From NCBI GenBank assembly GCA_019448385.1, contig JAGTXO010000018.1:1-64000 (forward strand): a DNA stretch of 64,000 nucleotides, in the 5' to 3' direction. Source of the DNA: Diacronema lutheri (taxonomy: Eukaryota; Haptophyta; Pavlovophyceae; Pavlovales; Pavlovaceae). The translations under genes were made by a program, and so were the position numbers. This document shows, in pieces, positions 35,701-55,766 of the stretch; position 1 is the stretch's first letter, and the number at the start of each line of letters is the position of its first letter. The notes below the pieces were generated by a model, which made no database searches, was not told where the DNA came from, and saw only the letters and a program-made list of their open reading frames with translations.

Positions 35701-36406
35701 ACGAGCCCCCAAAGATGGCGGAGAGAGCAAAGCCCGCGAGCACGACGAAACAGAAACGGCGCGTCTTGCGCTCGTGCGCGGCGCTCAGCGCCGACGACAG
35801 CGCCGCGCCCTGCGCAACGCGCGACACGCGACACAGCGCGCGGCGGCGGTCGGCGGCGTGCGCGCCGCCCGCTGCGCCCAGCCGACGCCCAGCCGCGCGC
35901 GCAGCGCGCACGCTGCGCCCAACCGGGCGCGCACACCGCGTCCAGCACGCTCACCGTCACGCTCGCGTCCACCGCCTTCGCCGCCTTCGGATCGCCGACC
36001 GCCGCGCCCGCCGCGCCCGCCGCGCCCGCCGCGCCCGCCGCGCCCGCCGCGCCGCGCCTCCCTGCCGCGGGCGCGAACTCTGCGAACATGCGCGGGGCGG
36101 AGTAGTGGGCGGTGAAGGCGGTGGCGAGGACGGAGAGGAGCACGAACACCTTGGACGTGCTCACCGCGTCAAGCGCACCACCCACGCCCGCGCGCCCAAC
36201 CGGCGCAAAGCGAGGCTGCAGCGCTGCGGGCACCGCGCGGGCAAGCGCCGATGTGCTGTCGGAGTAGGGCGCCACGCGCAAGGCCATGAAGACAAGCGTG
36301 TACAGCAGCCCGCCCTGTAGGGCGGGCGGGCGGGCGGGCGGGCGGGCGGGCGGGCGGAAGGGAGGGGGAGGGGGGGCGGTGACGGCGCGTGGCGCACAAG
36401 GCGCGC

Positions 36407-36454
<48 letters not shown>

Positions 36455-37557
36455 GCACCAGCCCAGCAAAGGAGGTGTACTTGAGCGCAGACAGGGAAGG
36501 CAGCAGCGAGAGCGGCAGCAGGCACGTCGCCGCGAGCAGCACGATCGTGCCAGTCCGGCTGGCGATGAGCGGAGGCAGTCCGGCCGCTGCGAAGATCGAG
36601 CTGCGGGCGCAGGGCAAACGCACGCGAGCGGCGAACGGGCGGGTCGAGCGGCGGCGGCGGCGCGTGGGCGCACGCGCGTTTCGGTGGGTGACGGACGCGC
36701 GCATCTCACGGGACGCGACGCGGCCACGCGCCCCGTCCGGCCCGCCGCTGCAGCCCCGCCGACGGCCGCAAAGCCCCCCTTCCCCCACCCCCTCCTCTTT
36801 GAAAAAAGGCGCAATCGACCTGAACGCATCGCCGACGACCATCGTGTAGGCGAGGCACGCGACAAACGTTTTCGCGACGATGAGGCCGTTGGGGAACCAG
36901 CGGGTCCTCTCAGACATCGAGCCCGTCCACGCGCCCTCCCACGTCGAGCTGCCCGTCGCGGCGCATGTGCGCGCGACGAGGGCAAAGCAGTAGCCTGCGT
37001 GCGCGAGAAGGGGGGAGGGAAGGGGGTGGGTGCGCGCACGCGCGCGAAAGGCGGGGGCGGGTGACGGCGCGCGAAAAAGGGGAGGGCGAGGAGGACGGGC
37101 GCACAAGCCAACCGGCCGGCCTGAGCACGGCGTGCGCGCCCGAGCCGCGCGCACCCGAGATCGCCGCGGCCGCGACGAGGATGGCGACGGACGGCGCCGT
37201 CGCGGCGCGTTGCGACGAGAACGCGGCGATCGCGGCGGGCAGCGAGAGAACGCCCGAGCCGACGACGCCCTTCACCAGATTGATGAGCGTGGTGGGCACG
37301 TTCGCGCCCTCGTACGCGGCCTCGCTCGCGCTCGCCTCGGAGCACTGCGCGCCCGTCGACGAGACGCGCCGCGCGCGCGAGCGCACGCGCACGAGCGGCG
37401 GCGCGCCGCGGAGCAGGCCGCCGCGGAGAACGACGGCGGGCGCGCCGGTGCGCTCGGGGATGCGCGGCACGCACGGCCCGGCGTGCTCGGCGACCGCCGC
37501 GCCCGCCACGAGCACGGCGAGCAGCGTGGCGGTTGGCGTCGCGCGCGAGAGCGTCAT
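32782..37557 (-). CDS. AAAP-family (SLC38-like) amino-acid transporter
   Basis: Seven exons (37155-37557, 36820-36994, 36459-36600, 35937-36314, 35599-35809, 33205-33414, 32782-32921) close in phase to 552 residues. The first membrane helix carries the family signature TTLINLVKGVVGSGVLSLP. Later segments include GDAF-SSIFAAAGLPPLI, FTAHYSAPRMFAEF, FGTFGGASSGLILNNYAPTD, IVCTYPLAFHGLRDG and VYILPATMFAAILAKRPGA. About eleven helices are expected. The first about 90 residues start with a hydrophobic leader (LLAVLVAGAAVAEHA) and are poorly conserved; they may be a targeting sequence. The intron between exons 5 and 6 is 2184 nt and is almost all minisatellite. Intron 6 holds three hairpin repeats, and intron 3 has a 43-base C-run (sense strand). 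The ATG lies 66 bp beyond the stop of the upstream kinase gene on the same strand. Confidence 0.87.
33025..33165 (-). repeat. Three tandem perfect hairpins, 51-bp period
   Basis: GCACGATGGCGG and CCGCCATCGTGC are perfect 12-bp inverted arms around a 15-base loop (CCGCGGACGAGAGAT). They occur three times: 33025-33063, 33076-33114 and 33127-33165 (one loop base differs in the first). All lie in the 283-nt intron 6 of the AAAP transporter, so its pre-mRNA can form a row of stable stem-loops. Confidence 0.9.
33437..34270. repeat. Minisatellite, 13 x 64 bp
   Basis: Thirteen copies of a 64-bp unit containing GCGCGGCCAGTCGGGTGGGC and AGTGGCGAAGAGTGGCGAAT. Copies differ at a few sites (ATCGATGG or ATCAAAGG; GGTCAG or GATCAG). 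It lies inside transporter intron 5. Because 64 is not a multiple of 3 and the unit lacks stops, all three plus frames are open; these are not genes. Confidence 0.92.
34295..35517. repeat. Minisatellite, 47 x 26 bp
   Basis: Forty-seven copies of a 26-bp unit (GTGTGCCACACGGCGTGAGA then GCGAGC) fill the rest of transporter intron 5. Two unit types differ at one base (GCGAGCGTG or GCGAGGGTG); otherwise the array is nearly perfect. GTGTGCCACAC is a near-palindrome. Long minus-strand ORFs with a 26-residue period over this array are artefacts. Confidence 0.93.
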
Positions 37558-37623
37558 CGCGTGCGACCCTTCGTGCGGCGCAAGTTTTACGCGTTCTGCG
37601 ACCCGAAAGTCATTACGACCGGC

Positions 37624-39900
37624 CTACTCGCCCCCGATTCGCTCGACGTCGGCCGAGGCCGCAGCGTGCGCGTCGAGCGCGTTGGCGAGGAGCTGCTTCA
37701 CGCGACGGATGGCGTGCGCGCCCTTGTCGACGCACACATCCACGCCCGACGTCTCAAAATGCACGCGGTCGTCGCAGCCGGGCGGGTCGCCCGTCATCCC
37801 GACGATGAGCCCGCGATACCCGAGCACGCGCAGCCGGCGAGCGACGTGCGCGCCCGGTCAGGTGCGGCATCTGCGCGCGGCGTGGGTGGCACGTGGGCGG
37901 CGCGCGCGCGCGTCAGCGCCATGCGCGCGCGGGCCAATGTCACCTCTCTCTCACACGCGCGCGCGCGCCTGATTGTCGAGCAGGACAAATGAAGAGGGTC
38001 CGGCGACGTCCTCCTCGAAGAGGCGCAGCGCCTCCGCGCCGTCGCGCGCCTCCGTGACGAGGACGCGCGCGCCCTTGAACACGCGCAGCAGCACGGACGC
38101 GCGCACGACGCCGTCGTCCTCCGCGTACAGCGCGCGGAACGGCCCGTGCGGCCGCGGCGGACGCGGCGCGGCGGCCGAGCCGCGCGACGCGCTGCCGTGC
38201 GGCGCGTTCGCGCCGTCGCGCGCCGGCGCCGTGGGCTCGGCGGCCGCGCTCGCGCGCGCGCTGCAGTTCGGCCCCGCCAACGTCTCGGGCGCGCGCGCGT
38301 CAGGCGCGGCAGCCCGCGCCGCGGCCATGCTGTCGTCGTCAGGCGCCGGCCGTGCGGCGCTCGTCGCCGGCGCGAGCCGCGCGGTCGTCGGTGACGCGGT
38401 GGTCGTCTTGAGCTGCGACTGCTGCACGTGCGCGTGCAGCCCGCCTGATTGGCCGGCGTGCGCGCTGCCGTCGAGTGCGCCGCGCTCAGCGGGCGCGGGC
38501 GCACCGCCGTGCGCGCCGCCCAGCCGGTCGGTTCCCGCGCCGCTCTGCAGCGACTCGCCGCCTCCGCGCGAGCCGCGTGAGCCGCGAGGGCTCGGCTCGC
38601 CGCCCGCGCCCGCGCCCGCGCCCGCGCCCGACGCGTGCGCTTCGCCGCTGCGCCTCGCGCGCAGCGCGCGCCTGCTCTCCTGGATCGAGCCGTCCAGGTC
38701 GCGTAGCAGCGCGCAGCAGCCCGCCGCGCTGCTCGCGCTCGCGTCGTGCGCGCCGTGCGGCTCGTGAAGACTGCCGACGCCGCCGCTGCCTATTCGAAAG
38801 CCGGCCGCCGCCACGGCCACGCGCATGGGCGAGAGACCCGCCGAGCCGCGGCCTGCGCCGCCGCCCAGGCCGAGCCACGGCGTGCGCGCGTGCGCGCGCA
38901 CGTGCTGCCACGCGCCGCCCGGAGCCACGCGCTTGCCTGCGCTCGCGCCTTTGGCCGGGTCGCCCGCCGCGCTCGCGCTGCCGCCATCGCCGCTCGAGCC
39001 GTTGGACGCGTGCGAGACAAGTGCTGGCGGCGACGGCTGCGCCATCAGCTGCGGTGCGGCCGCCAGCCCAACCGGCGGTGGCGGTGCGGCCGTCGGCTGC
39101 AGCGGCGGGCGGCCGAGACTGCGGCGTGCGAGCTCAGGCGTCGCGAGCGCGACGAGCGGCCCAACGAGCGCGCGCGGCGTCTCGAGCCGCAGCCGCAGCG
39201 CGGCCTCGAACGTCGCGCCGCGCCCCGGCCCGGCCGAGCGAACGCCCAACGTCGAGCCGGCGTGCATGGCAAGCAGCTTGCGCGCGCGCGCGAGGCCGAC
39301 GCCGGTCGCGACGGCGCCATTGAGCTGCGAGCGCGAGACGGCGGGGAAGAGCGCGCCGTTCAGCAGCGCGCGTAGTTCCGCCTCGCCGATGCCCACGCCA
39401 CCGTCCGTCACCTCGACGCGGACGAGCAGCCACTCCTGCAGCCCGCTGCGCACGCCGCGCTCAGCGTTGAGCAACAGCTGGTCCATCGGCGCGGCGAGGG
39501 CGAGCGACACGACGATCGGCTCGCCCGCGCTCGACGCGTGGAGCGCGTTCGAGATCCCCGCGCCCACGCAGTGCGCGAGCCGCGGCAGGTCGCCGAGCAC
39601 GCGCACGGCCGCGTCGTCGGGCGCGAGCGGCCGGACGCGCATCGGCACGCCTGCCAACTCGGCGTCAGGCCGGAAGGGCTCGCACGCGCACTCGAGCAGC
39701 TCGCCGAGCGCGAACGGCGCGTGCGCGAGCTGCAGCGTCTTCGACTCGGGCAGCTCGAACTCGGACAGGTCGCTCAGCACGCGCTCCATCCGCACGCACG
39801 CGTGGCGCAGCGTGCGCGCGGTCGCGGCGAGCGCCGCCGGCAGCTCGAGCGGCGATGCGCCCGCGAGGGACGAGCGGCGGCGCGGGCGCGCATCGCTGCC

Positions 39901-39971
<71 letters not shown>

Positions 39972-41163
39972 GGCCGACGCTCCCGTCGCGCACGGGCGCG
40001 AGGCTCGCGGAGAGCGCGCACACCTCGTCCGCGACGCTATCGGCGACGAGGAGCGGTGAGCGGAGGTTGTGCGTGAGCACGCGGATGAGGCGGGCGCGCG
40101 CGGCCGCTGCGCCCTCGTGCAACGCCGCAACGCTCCGCCGCGCCTCCTCCTCGCGCGTCGCGTGCGCGAGCGCCTCGTCGTTGTGCCGCTTGGCCGTGTT
40201 GCGCGCGTGCGTCTCGTGCGCCACCTTGGCGCGGAAGAAGGCGCACCGCTCGTGCACGTCGATCTTCCAGCGGGCGAGGCCGATCGCGAGTAAGAGCGCG
40301 AGGATGTGCACCAGCGCAAGCGCCAACGCGCACGCCTCGCCACACACGGCGTCGCTCGGCGAGGCGCCGCGCGACGCGCGGCCGCGCGCGTCGAGCCCCG
40401 CGCCGAGCGTGACCGCCGCCGGAAGCGCGATGGCGCTCACGCCGATGAGCGCGGGGCCGACGGGGAGGAAGACGGCGACGAGAAGCGGTGCAACCAGCGC
40501 GTGCAGCGCCAGCGCCGCCCCTGGTGGTACGGCGTCGTCGCGGCTGAGTTGCAGCTGGAGCGCCGCGTCAGCGATGAGCGCGAGCGCGATCCCAGCACGC
40601 ATGCCGAGCACCGCTGCGCGCGGCGAAAGGCGTGCGCACGGGCGGGCAGCGTCGCATGCCGCCGGGAGACCAGCCTCCGAGCTCGAGAGACGCTCCACCG
40701 CCGCCGCCGCCGCCAGACGCAGCCACGCATCGAGCCAGACGCCGCCGCCGAGCGCGAGCCACGCGCACGCGGTCGCGAGAGCGGCCCAGGCGATCGCCGC
40801 GCCGTCCGCGCGGCGCGCGGCCATGCCTGGCGCGCGCGGCGCACCAAATGCGAATACAACGCCGAGCGCGAGCGCGCACACATGCCACGCAGCCACCACA
40901 CACGCCACCGCCGGCAACCGCGCGCGCAGCGTCGGCTCGATAAAGTCTGCGCAGAAGCGCGCTTCGTCGGCGGGGGACGCAAACGCGAGCCCGTAACGGC
41001 CGAGCGGCACGTCGGCGAAGGCGGGCGCATGCGTTACGCTGTGACCGCCGGCGGACGTGCGCGATGCGCCCCGACGCGAGAGCGAGGTGCTCGGCGAGCG
41101 CGTGGCCATCTCGTTGCCTCTGCACTGCCCCAGGTTTGGGAATTCGCACGCGAGAATGCGCAC
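37624..41163 (-). CDS. Membrane hybrid histidine kinase with receiver domain
   Basis: About six hydrophobic helices (residues about 70-300) are followed by a linker, a HisKA-type H-box with LTHNLRSPL (His about 363) and a GA-dipeptide insert. An HATPase domain follows with N-box GISNALHAS (about 536), G1 DGGVGIGEAEL (about 582) and G2 GVGLARARKL. A long Ser/Ala-rich region leads to a receiver domain (YAEDDGVVR about 1010; phosphoacceptor in LLDNQ about 1062; GMTGD; VCVDKGA with the conserved Lys). A 98-nt intron at 37871-37968 with a GC donor (CAG-GCGCGC) joins LLDNQ to MPHLTG. After MPHLTGR one extra base (near 37841-37855) puts ARRLRVLGYRG in another frame: a real frameshift or an assembly error. 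The start is 41163 or MATRSP at 41109. The predicted role is a sensor kinase; the ligand is unknown. Confidence 0.85.
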
Positions 41164-41381
41164 GCAGTGTTGCCCAGTGCAAACGCTTACCTATCGTGTA
41201 ACGGCGAAGCCAACACGAAACCAACCAGGGAAAATTCCCCGGTCGCCCACTGCCATGAACCTTCCACGACAGGAAGCTTGACATCCAGGATTCCTTGGCG
41301 TCGTGGAGGTTTGGCCGTTTCAGTGAAGCGCAGCTGCACGTCCCCCGCACGTCGCCGCTGGGTAAGTCCAAGCTCCTTCGC

Positions 41382-41416
<35 letters not shown>

Positions 41417-42252
41417 ACCCCTCCCCCCTTCCACCCGCCCCGCGTCAGCGATGGTCCTCTCCTCCACCTGCACCCTCCCCTCCTTCCGAGGTAAAGAGAA
41501 GTGATGACAGACCCCGGCAGGCTGCCGCGGAGTCACGTGTCGCACCCGTGCGAATTGCGTTGCTACCATTGCGGCCGATGGGCAGCGGCTGCGGCGATGC
41601 GCGCGCAGGCACCACCGCCGCCGCCGCCGCTGGCCCCTGACTCGTCCGCTTGTAGTGAGAGCAGCGCTGTCTCAAGCGACGGCAGCTGCAAGGCAGTGTG
41701 GGTAGACCCCGCGCCTCCAAGCTGCAGCCGGTCGGGCGCCACCTGCAACGCCGCCGAGAGGTCGCGGCTCGTGCGCGTCTCGGGGACGACGACCGCGGCG
41801 TCGCCGGCCCGACGGAGCGCTTGGATCGCGCCCGTGAGGGAGCGCGGCGGCGCGCCGGTGCGAGCCGTGGTGGCGTGACCGCGCAAAGCGACCTGCGAAG
41901 CGGGCGCGGGCGTGGTCGCGCGACCACCGCAAGGGCGCGGGGCGCTCGTGCGCCAGGGCGGGGCCGAGCTGCTCGGCGAGCCGCAGCGAGCGCGCGAGCG
42001 CCGGCGGCAGCGGACGGCGCCGACGCGCAGCTTCGCGGCCACGCAGCGGCCGCGAGCAGCGGCCCGGCGGCAACGGCGGCGTCTCCGAGCCACATGCTCG
42101 GCGGCGCCCCCGCCCGTCTCCTCTCCTCGCCGCTTGTGGACCTCCCTCCCCCCCCCACCCCCACCGCTGCCGCCATTGCTGTGGCGCAAGTCCGGCCTTT
42201 GCGTTCCGCCACGCGACCGGGCGCATCGCCGCTCGCCCTCCCGCGGCCGGAG
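41164..42252. other. 1.1-kb gap: divergent promoters, splice-like signals, possible antisense exon
   Basis: It lies between the kinase and UTP10 starts. On the plus strand a strong donor GGTAAGT (GT at 41362), a C-run (about 41384-41414) and an acceptor CGCGTCAG (AG ending 41448) would form an 87-nt intron, perhaps in the UTP10 5' UTR. A second donor-like GAGGTAAAG lies near 41490. The 41698-42252 part is open in the UTP10 frame, but it is Arg/Ala-rich and unlike the conserved N-terminus, so it was left out of the CDS. Confidence 0.45.
41563..41985 (-). CDS. Candidate antisense C-terminal exon(s), unknown protein
   Basis: On the minus strand two stretches look coding: LARSLRLAEQLGPALAHERP followed by LRWSRDHARARFA, then ALRRAGDAAVVVPETRTSRD with LSAALQVAPDRLQL, SLETALLSLQADES and a stop at 41563. 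A 73-nt intron (donor GTCGCT near 41908, acceptor CCAAG near 41836) would join them in phase. Composition is more varied than nearby chance frames. I could not find a start or name a family. It would overlap the UTP10 upstream region in antisense. Confidence 0.3.
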   Translation of the reverse strand, partial: CGSPSSSAPPWRTSAPRPCGGRATTPAPASQVALRGHATTARTGAPPRSLTGAIQALRRAGDAAVVVPETRTSRDLSAALQVAPDRLQLGGAGSTHTALQLPSLETALLSLQADESGASGGGGGGACARIAAAAAHRPQW

Positions 42253-52061
<9,809 letters not shown>

Positions 52062-52531
52062 CGCGGCGCGGTGTGGCCGGGTGGGCGTTGGAGCGGTCTG
52101 AAGACGCAGCCCACAGGGTGCTTGCGCGTTTATAATTCGCCCTTTCCGCGGCGCGGCGCGCGTCAACCGGCGCCTGATATTCACAAAAAGCGATGCGACA
52201 AACTCTTTCCGTCCGCAAACTCGCATCCAATTCGCAAGCGCAGAGCAACCCAGCAGCCCCGTGCTCGCGCCATGCTCGATCGCCAGCAAAGTGCCTGCCT
52301 CATACTCGCCACATCGCGCCGCGTAGCGCCGCGCGATGATGCGGCCCCTTGCAGCCGTGCCGGCACGGACGGACGAGCGAACCGCGGCGGCGGGGAGCGG
52401 AAACTCTTTTCGGTCACAGCCCACAGGGAGCCTTGGTTGGAGCGGCCGCTGCACGCGCGCGGGAGCGGTCGAGCGCGCGCGCACGCCGCGGCCCGTGGCG
52501 GCGCCGCGCAGCCGCGCCGTGCAGCCGCGGC
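52062..52531. other. Convergent 3' spacer between UTP10 and AMT
   Basis: A 470-bp gap that is less GC-rich than its surroundings near 52120-52260 (TTTATAATTCG, ATTCACAAAAAG). The phrase CAGCCCACAGGG occurs twice (52107 and 52419), each within TGGAGCGG-flanked sequence. No convincing gene is present. Confidence 0.45.
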
Positions 52532-53751
52532 TCAGTGCGCCGTGACGCCGACGGTGTTGCCCGACTTTGGCACGCTCGCGGTGACGACATAGTCCGGGTA
52601 GGCGGAGCCGCCGTGCTTTGAAATATCCATGCCCGCCTCCTCCTCCTCGGGCGGCGAGCGGAGCCAGCCGACGGCGTTGACGGCGTAGAAGAAGGGGAGC
52701 ATCAGCCCAGCGACCCACGCCCAGATCACCAAAATGCCCACGAGCGCACACACAAACATCTGGTGGCCCTGGCCGGTGGGTGCCATGAAGGCGCCGTAGG
52801 GCGTGCCGGGCGGCACGCCGTACGCCGCCTGGTGGTTCTCCGTCGTCGCGAAGAGCGAAGCGGCAATCAGACCCCACATCCCGCCGCCGCAGTGCACGGC
52901 GAAGGCGTCGACCACGTCGTCGATCTTGAGCTTGCGCTTGACGAGCTGCGCGCAGGGCGGCGGCGAGGTGGCGTAGGCGGGGTGGCGTGGGCGAGCGCGG
53001 CGTGGCCCGCCGGCGCGCAGCCGCACGCACGCCGGAGCGCGCCGCTTGCTGCGCCACCGCCCTGCCCCTTATACCTGCCCACCCATTCTATCCCATTCTA
53101 TCCCACTCTATCCCACACCACCCACCCCACCCCATCCCATCCCATCCCATCCCATCCCCATCCCCATCCCCATCCCCATCCCATCTTATCCCACACCACC
53201 CACATCCCATCCCATCCCATCTTATCCCATCCCATCCCATCCCCACCCCATCTGCCCCGTCCCCATTTCCGCAGCCCCCAGCCCACGCAGCGCGCTGCGC
53301 ACCTCGGACAGCGCCGTGTACACGAAGGAGCCGATCAGCCCGATGATCACCGCCGCCCACGGCTCGACGACGGAGCAGCCTGCGGTGATCGAGACGAGGC
53401 CGGCGAGCACACCGTTGAGCGTCTGCCCGAGGTCGAAGGCATGGCTCCACAGCTGTAACGGCAAGAGCGCGCGCAGGGTGGGTGGGTGGGGGGTGGGGGT
53501 GGGTGGGGGTGGGTGGGGGTGGGGGGGTTTCGGGGGTTTCGGGGGTTTTGGGGGAGGGGGGGGGATGGGGGCAAAGGCGCGGCACATCCCATCGGGCGCT
53601 GTGCGCACCTTGTAGATGATCAAGCAGCCGACGGCGCCCGCCGCGCCCGAGAGCGTCGTCGTGCACGCGGCCTTGCCCGCGACGGCGCCGAGGCCGCCCG
53701 TGACGGCGAGCGTTGAGCCCGGGTTAAAGCCATACCTGCGGGGAAAGGGAA

Positions 53752-53784
<33 letters not shown>

Positions 53785-55623
53785 GTGGGTTGTGCGTTGT
53801 GGGGGGGGGGGGGGGGGGGGGGGGGGGCGGGGGGTTGGGAGGGGGGGGGGGGGGGGACCGCCGCGCGCACCAGCCCACCCAAAGGATGAAGGTGCCCAAC
53901 GCCTGCAGCGTCGACGAGTGGCCAGGAATATCGACAAGGTTGCCATCCGCGTCGTAACGGCCGAGGCGGGGGCCGCAGATGTAGGCGCCGCAAATGGCGG
54001 AGATGCCGCCGACCATGTGCACGACGCCTGCGGTGCGGCGGGGCGGGCGGGGGCGAGGGGGGGGGGGGAGGGGAGGAGGGGGAGGGGGGGGAGGGGAAGT
54101 CAGTGAAGCCTCGCTGCAGGATGCCACGCCAGGGGGGGAGGGGTAGGGACGAGAGGGCGGGCCGCTCTTTGGGACGGGCCTGGTCGATTTCGTCAACCCG
54201 GGTCGCGCAGAGGCAGGCGGCACGCAACGCGGCGCAACGCGACGGCGCGCGACACGGCACGCACCGCAACCGGCAAAATCGATCAGGCCCGTCCCCAGGA
54301 GCGGCGCGGCGTTGAAGGCGGAGAGCCAGCCCGCCGACGCCCAGATCCAGTGCACGACGACCGGGTAGACGAAGGCGGTGAGGAAGAATGAGTAGCACAG
54401 GTCTGTAGCAAAGGGAAAATAAGAGAGAGAGAGATAGGGGGGGGGGGGGGGGGGGGGGGGGAACGGGAGAGAGAAAACGCCGGCGGGGCGGGGCGCGAGG
54501 CCACGCGCCGGTCAGCGCTCGCGCGCCGAGCGGCGCGCGCCGACGCGAGCGCGCGCGTGCGGGCGTCGGGCCTTGCGCGCGCGCGCGCACATGCGGCCAT
54601 CTTTGTCCGCTCGGCGACGGCGCCCGAGACGATCGTCGCGGCGGTGGCGGCGAATGCGAACTGGAAGAGCCACGACTGGTACGTGTCGTTGCCCTCAAAA
54701 TTGGTCAAGAAGAAGTACGTGTTGCCAATGAAGAGGTTGCCGCCACCCGCCTGCCCGTAGGAGAGCGCGTAGCCGATCGACCAGAAGCCGAGCGCGCCGA
54801 CGCACGCGTCGAGCACGTTCTTGAGCAGGATGTTCTTCGTGTTCTTGGCGCGGCTGGGCAAGCGCACGCCCAACGCGCGGGCGGGGCGGGGCAGGGGATG
54901 GGGGGGGGGGGGGGGGGGGGAATGCGCGGGGCGGGCGGCGGCGGCGGCGGTTGAGCCGCGGCGCGCGCGGCGACGCGCGCGCGCGGCCGCGCGGCTCAGC
55001 AAGCGACCACGGCGCGCGGCGCGCGTACACAAGGCCGGCGCAGAGCATCGCAAAGCCCGCCTGCATGAAGAAGACGAGGACTGTTTCGTCACGCGGCCAG
55101 GAGGCGCGAGCGGCACGCGGAGGCGCGAGCGCAGGGTCGGATGAGACGGGGGGCAAGGCGCGCGAGCGGAAGGGATCAGCGAGCGGCACGGCGTGAAATG
55201 AAATGCGGCACGGCCGCGCACGTGCGAACGGGCAGTGCGGTGCGCAGATGGGCGCGCGCGCTCGCGCAACGCACCCGCGACGATAATGAGCCACATCGCG
55301 TCGGCTGCAGGGCGAATGCGGCGCGAGTCGCGGCGGCGGGGCGGCGCGCGTGCGGGGCGACGGTGAAACGTGCCATGCCAGACACGCGGCGCGGGCGCGC
55401 GCCGGGCGGATCGCTTGCAAGGGGTTCATGTCTGCCGCGCGCGCCGCCGCAGGAGAACTCGCGCTGCCATACGGCGTCGGCGCGCGCGCAACGCGGCAGA
55501 GGTGCACGCGGCGAGCACACGCGGCGCGCGCGCACTGTCCGTGTTCTGCTGCTCGATCTCGTCGGCGAGGAATCCGAGGCCGCGCGACCGTAGCGTCGCG
55601 ATCTGCTCATCGGACAGCGCCAT
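52532..55623 (-). CDS. Ammonium transporter (AMT)
   Basis: Nine exons (55536-55623, 55275-55304, 55029-55080, 54591-54853, 54271-54402, 53871-54027, 53609-53735, 53303-53452, 52532-52945) close in phase to 470 residues, all with GT-AG borders and mostly GTGCGC donors. Exons 2 and 3 are only 30 and 52 nt. The spliced start reads NTD-TDAMWLIIVA-VLVFFMQAGFAML, a standard AMT first helix. Other signatures are RAKNTKNILLKNVLDACVGA and FQFAFAATAATIVSGAVAER. The two pore histidines lie in FAGVVHMVGG and DAFAVHCGGGMWG. The C-terminus ends with a short cytosolic tail with GMDISKHGG, the motif that contacts neighbouring subunits in plant AMT1 gating. The predicted role is plasma-membrane ammonium uptake as a trimer. 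It is divergent from the exonuclease gene with 143 bp between ATGs. Confidence 0.92.
53085..53253 (-). repeat. ATCCC pentamer repeats in AMT intron 8
   Basis: Runs of ATCCC and ATCCCC, with scattered TATCCCATTC and CCACACCACC units, fill the middle of the 357-nt intron at 52946-53302. Confidence 0.88.
53751..53857 (-). repeat. Long G/C homopolymer tracts in AMT intron 6
   Basis: G-runs of about 10-30 bases on the plus strand (C on the sense strand), broken by short TTGTGGG units, fill the 135-nt intron at 53736-53870. Homopolymers of this kind are prone to sequencing error, so exact length is uncertain. Confidence 0.85.
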
Positions 55624-55766
55624 CTCGTTGCAGTGGTCAAAAGTGCACGAGGCAACCGACGAGCGTGAAGCGCTTCGCAGGGGGGCACTTTTCGCTTTTC
55701 CCTTCAGCCCTTAAACAGGAGCGACCAACTTTCACGTGAGAAATTTGACGAAACGTCCCCGCTACG

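Noticed and set aside
33385-37154. ORFs of 300-1014 residues with 64- or 26-residue periods
   Set aside because: They are generated by the two minisatellites inside transporter intron 5; the real exons join across them in phase.
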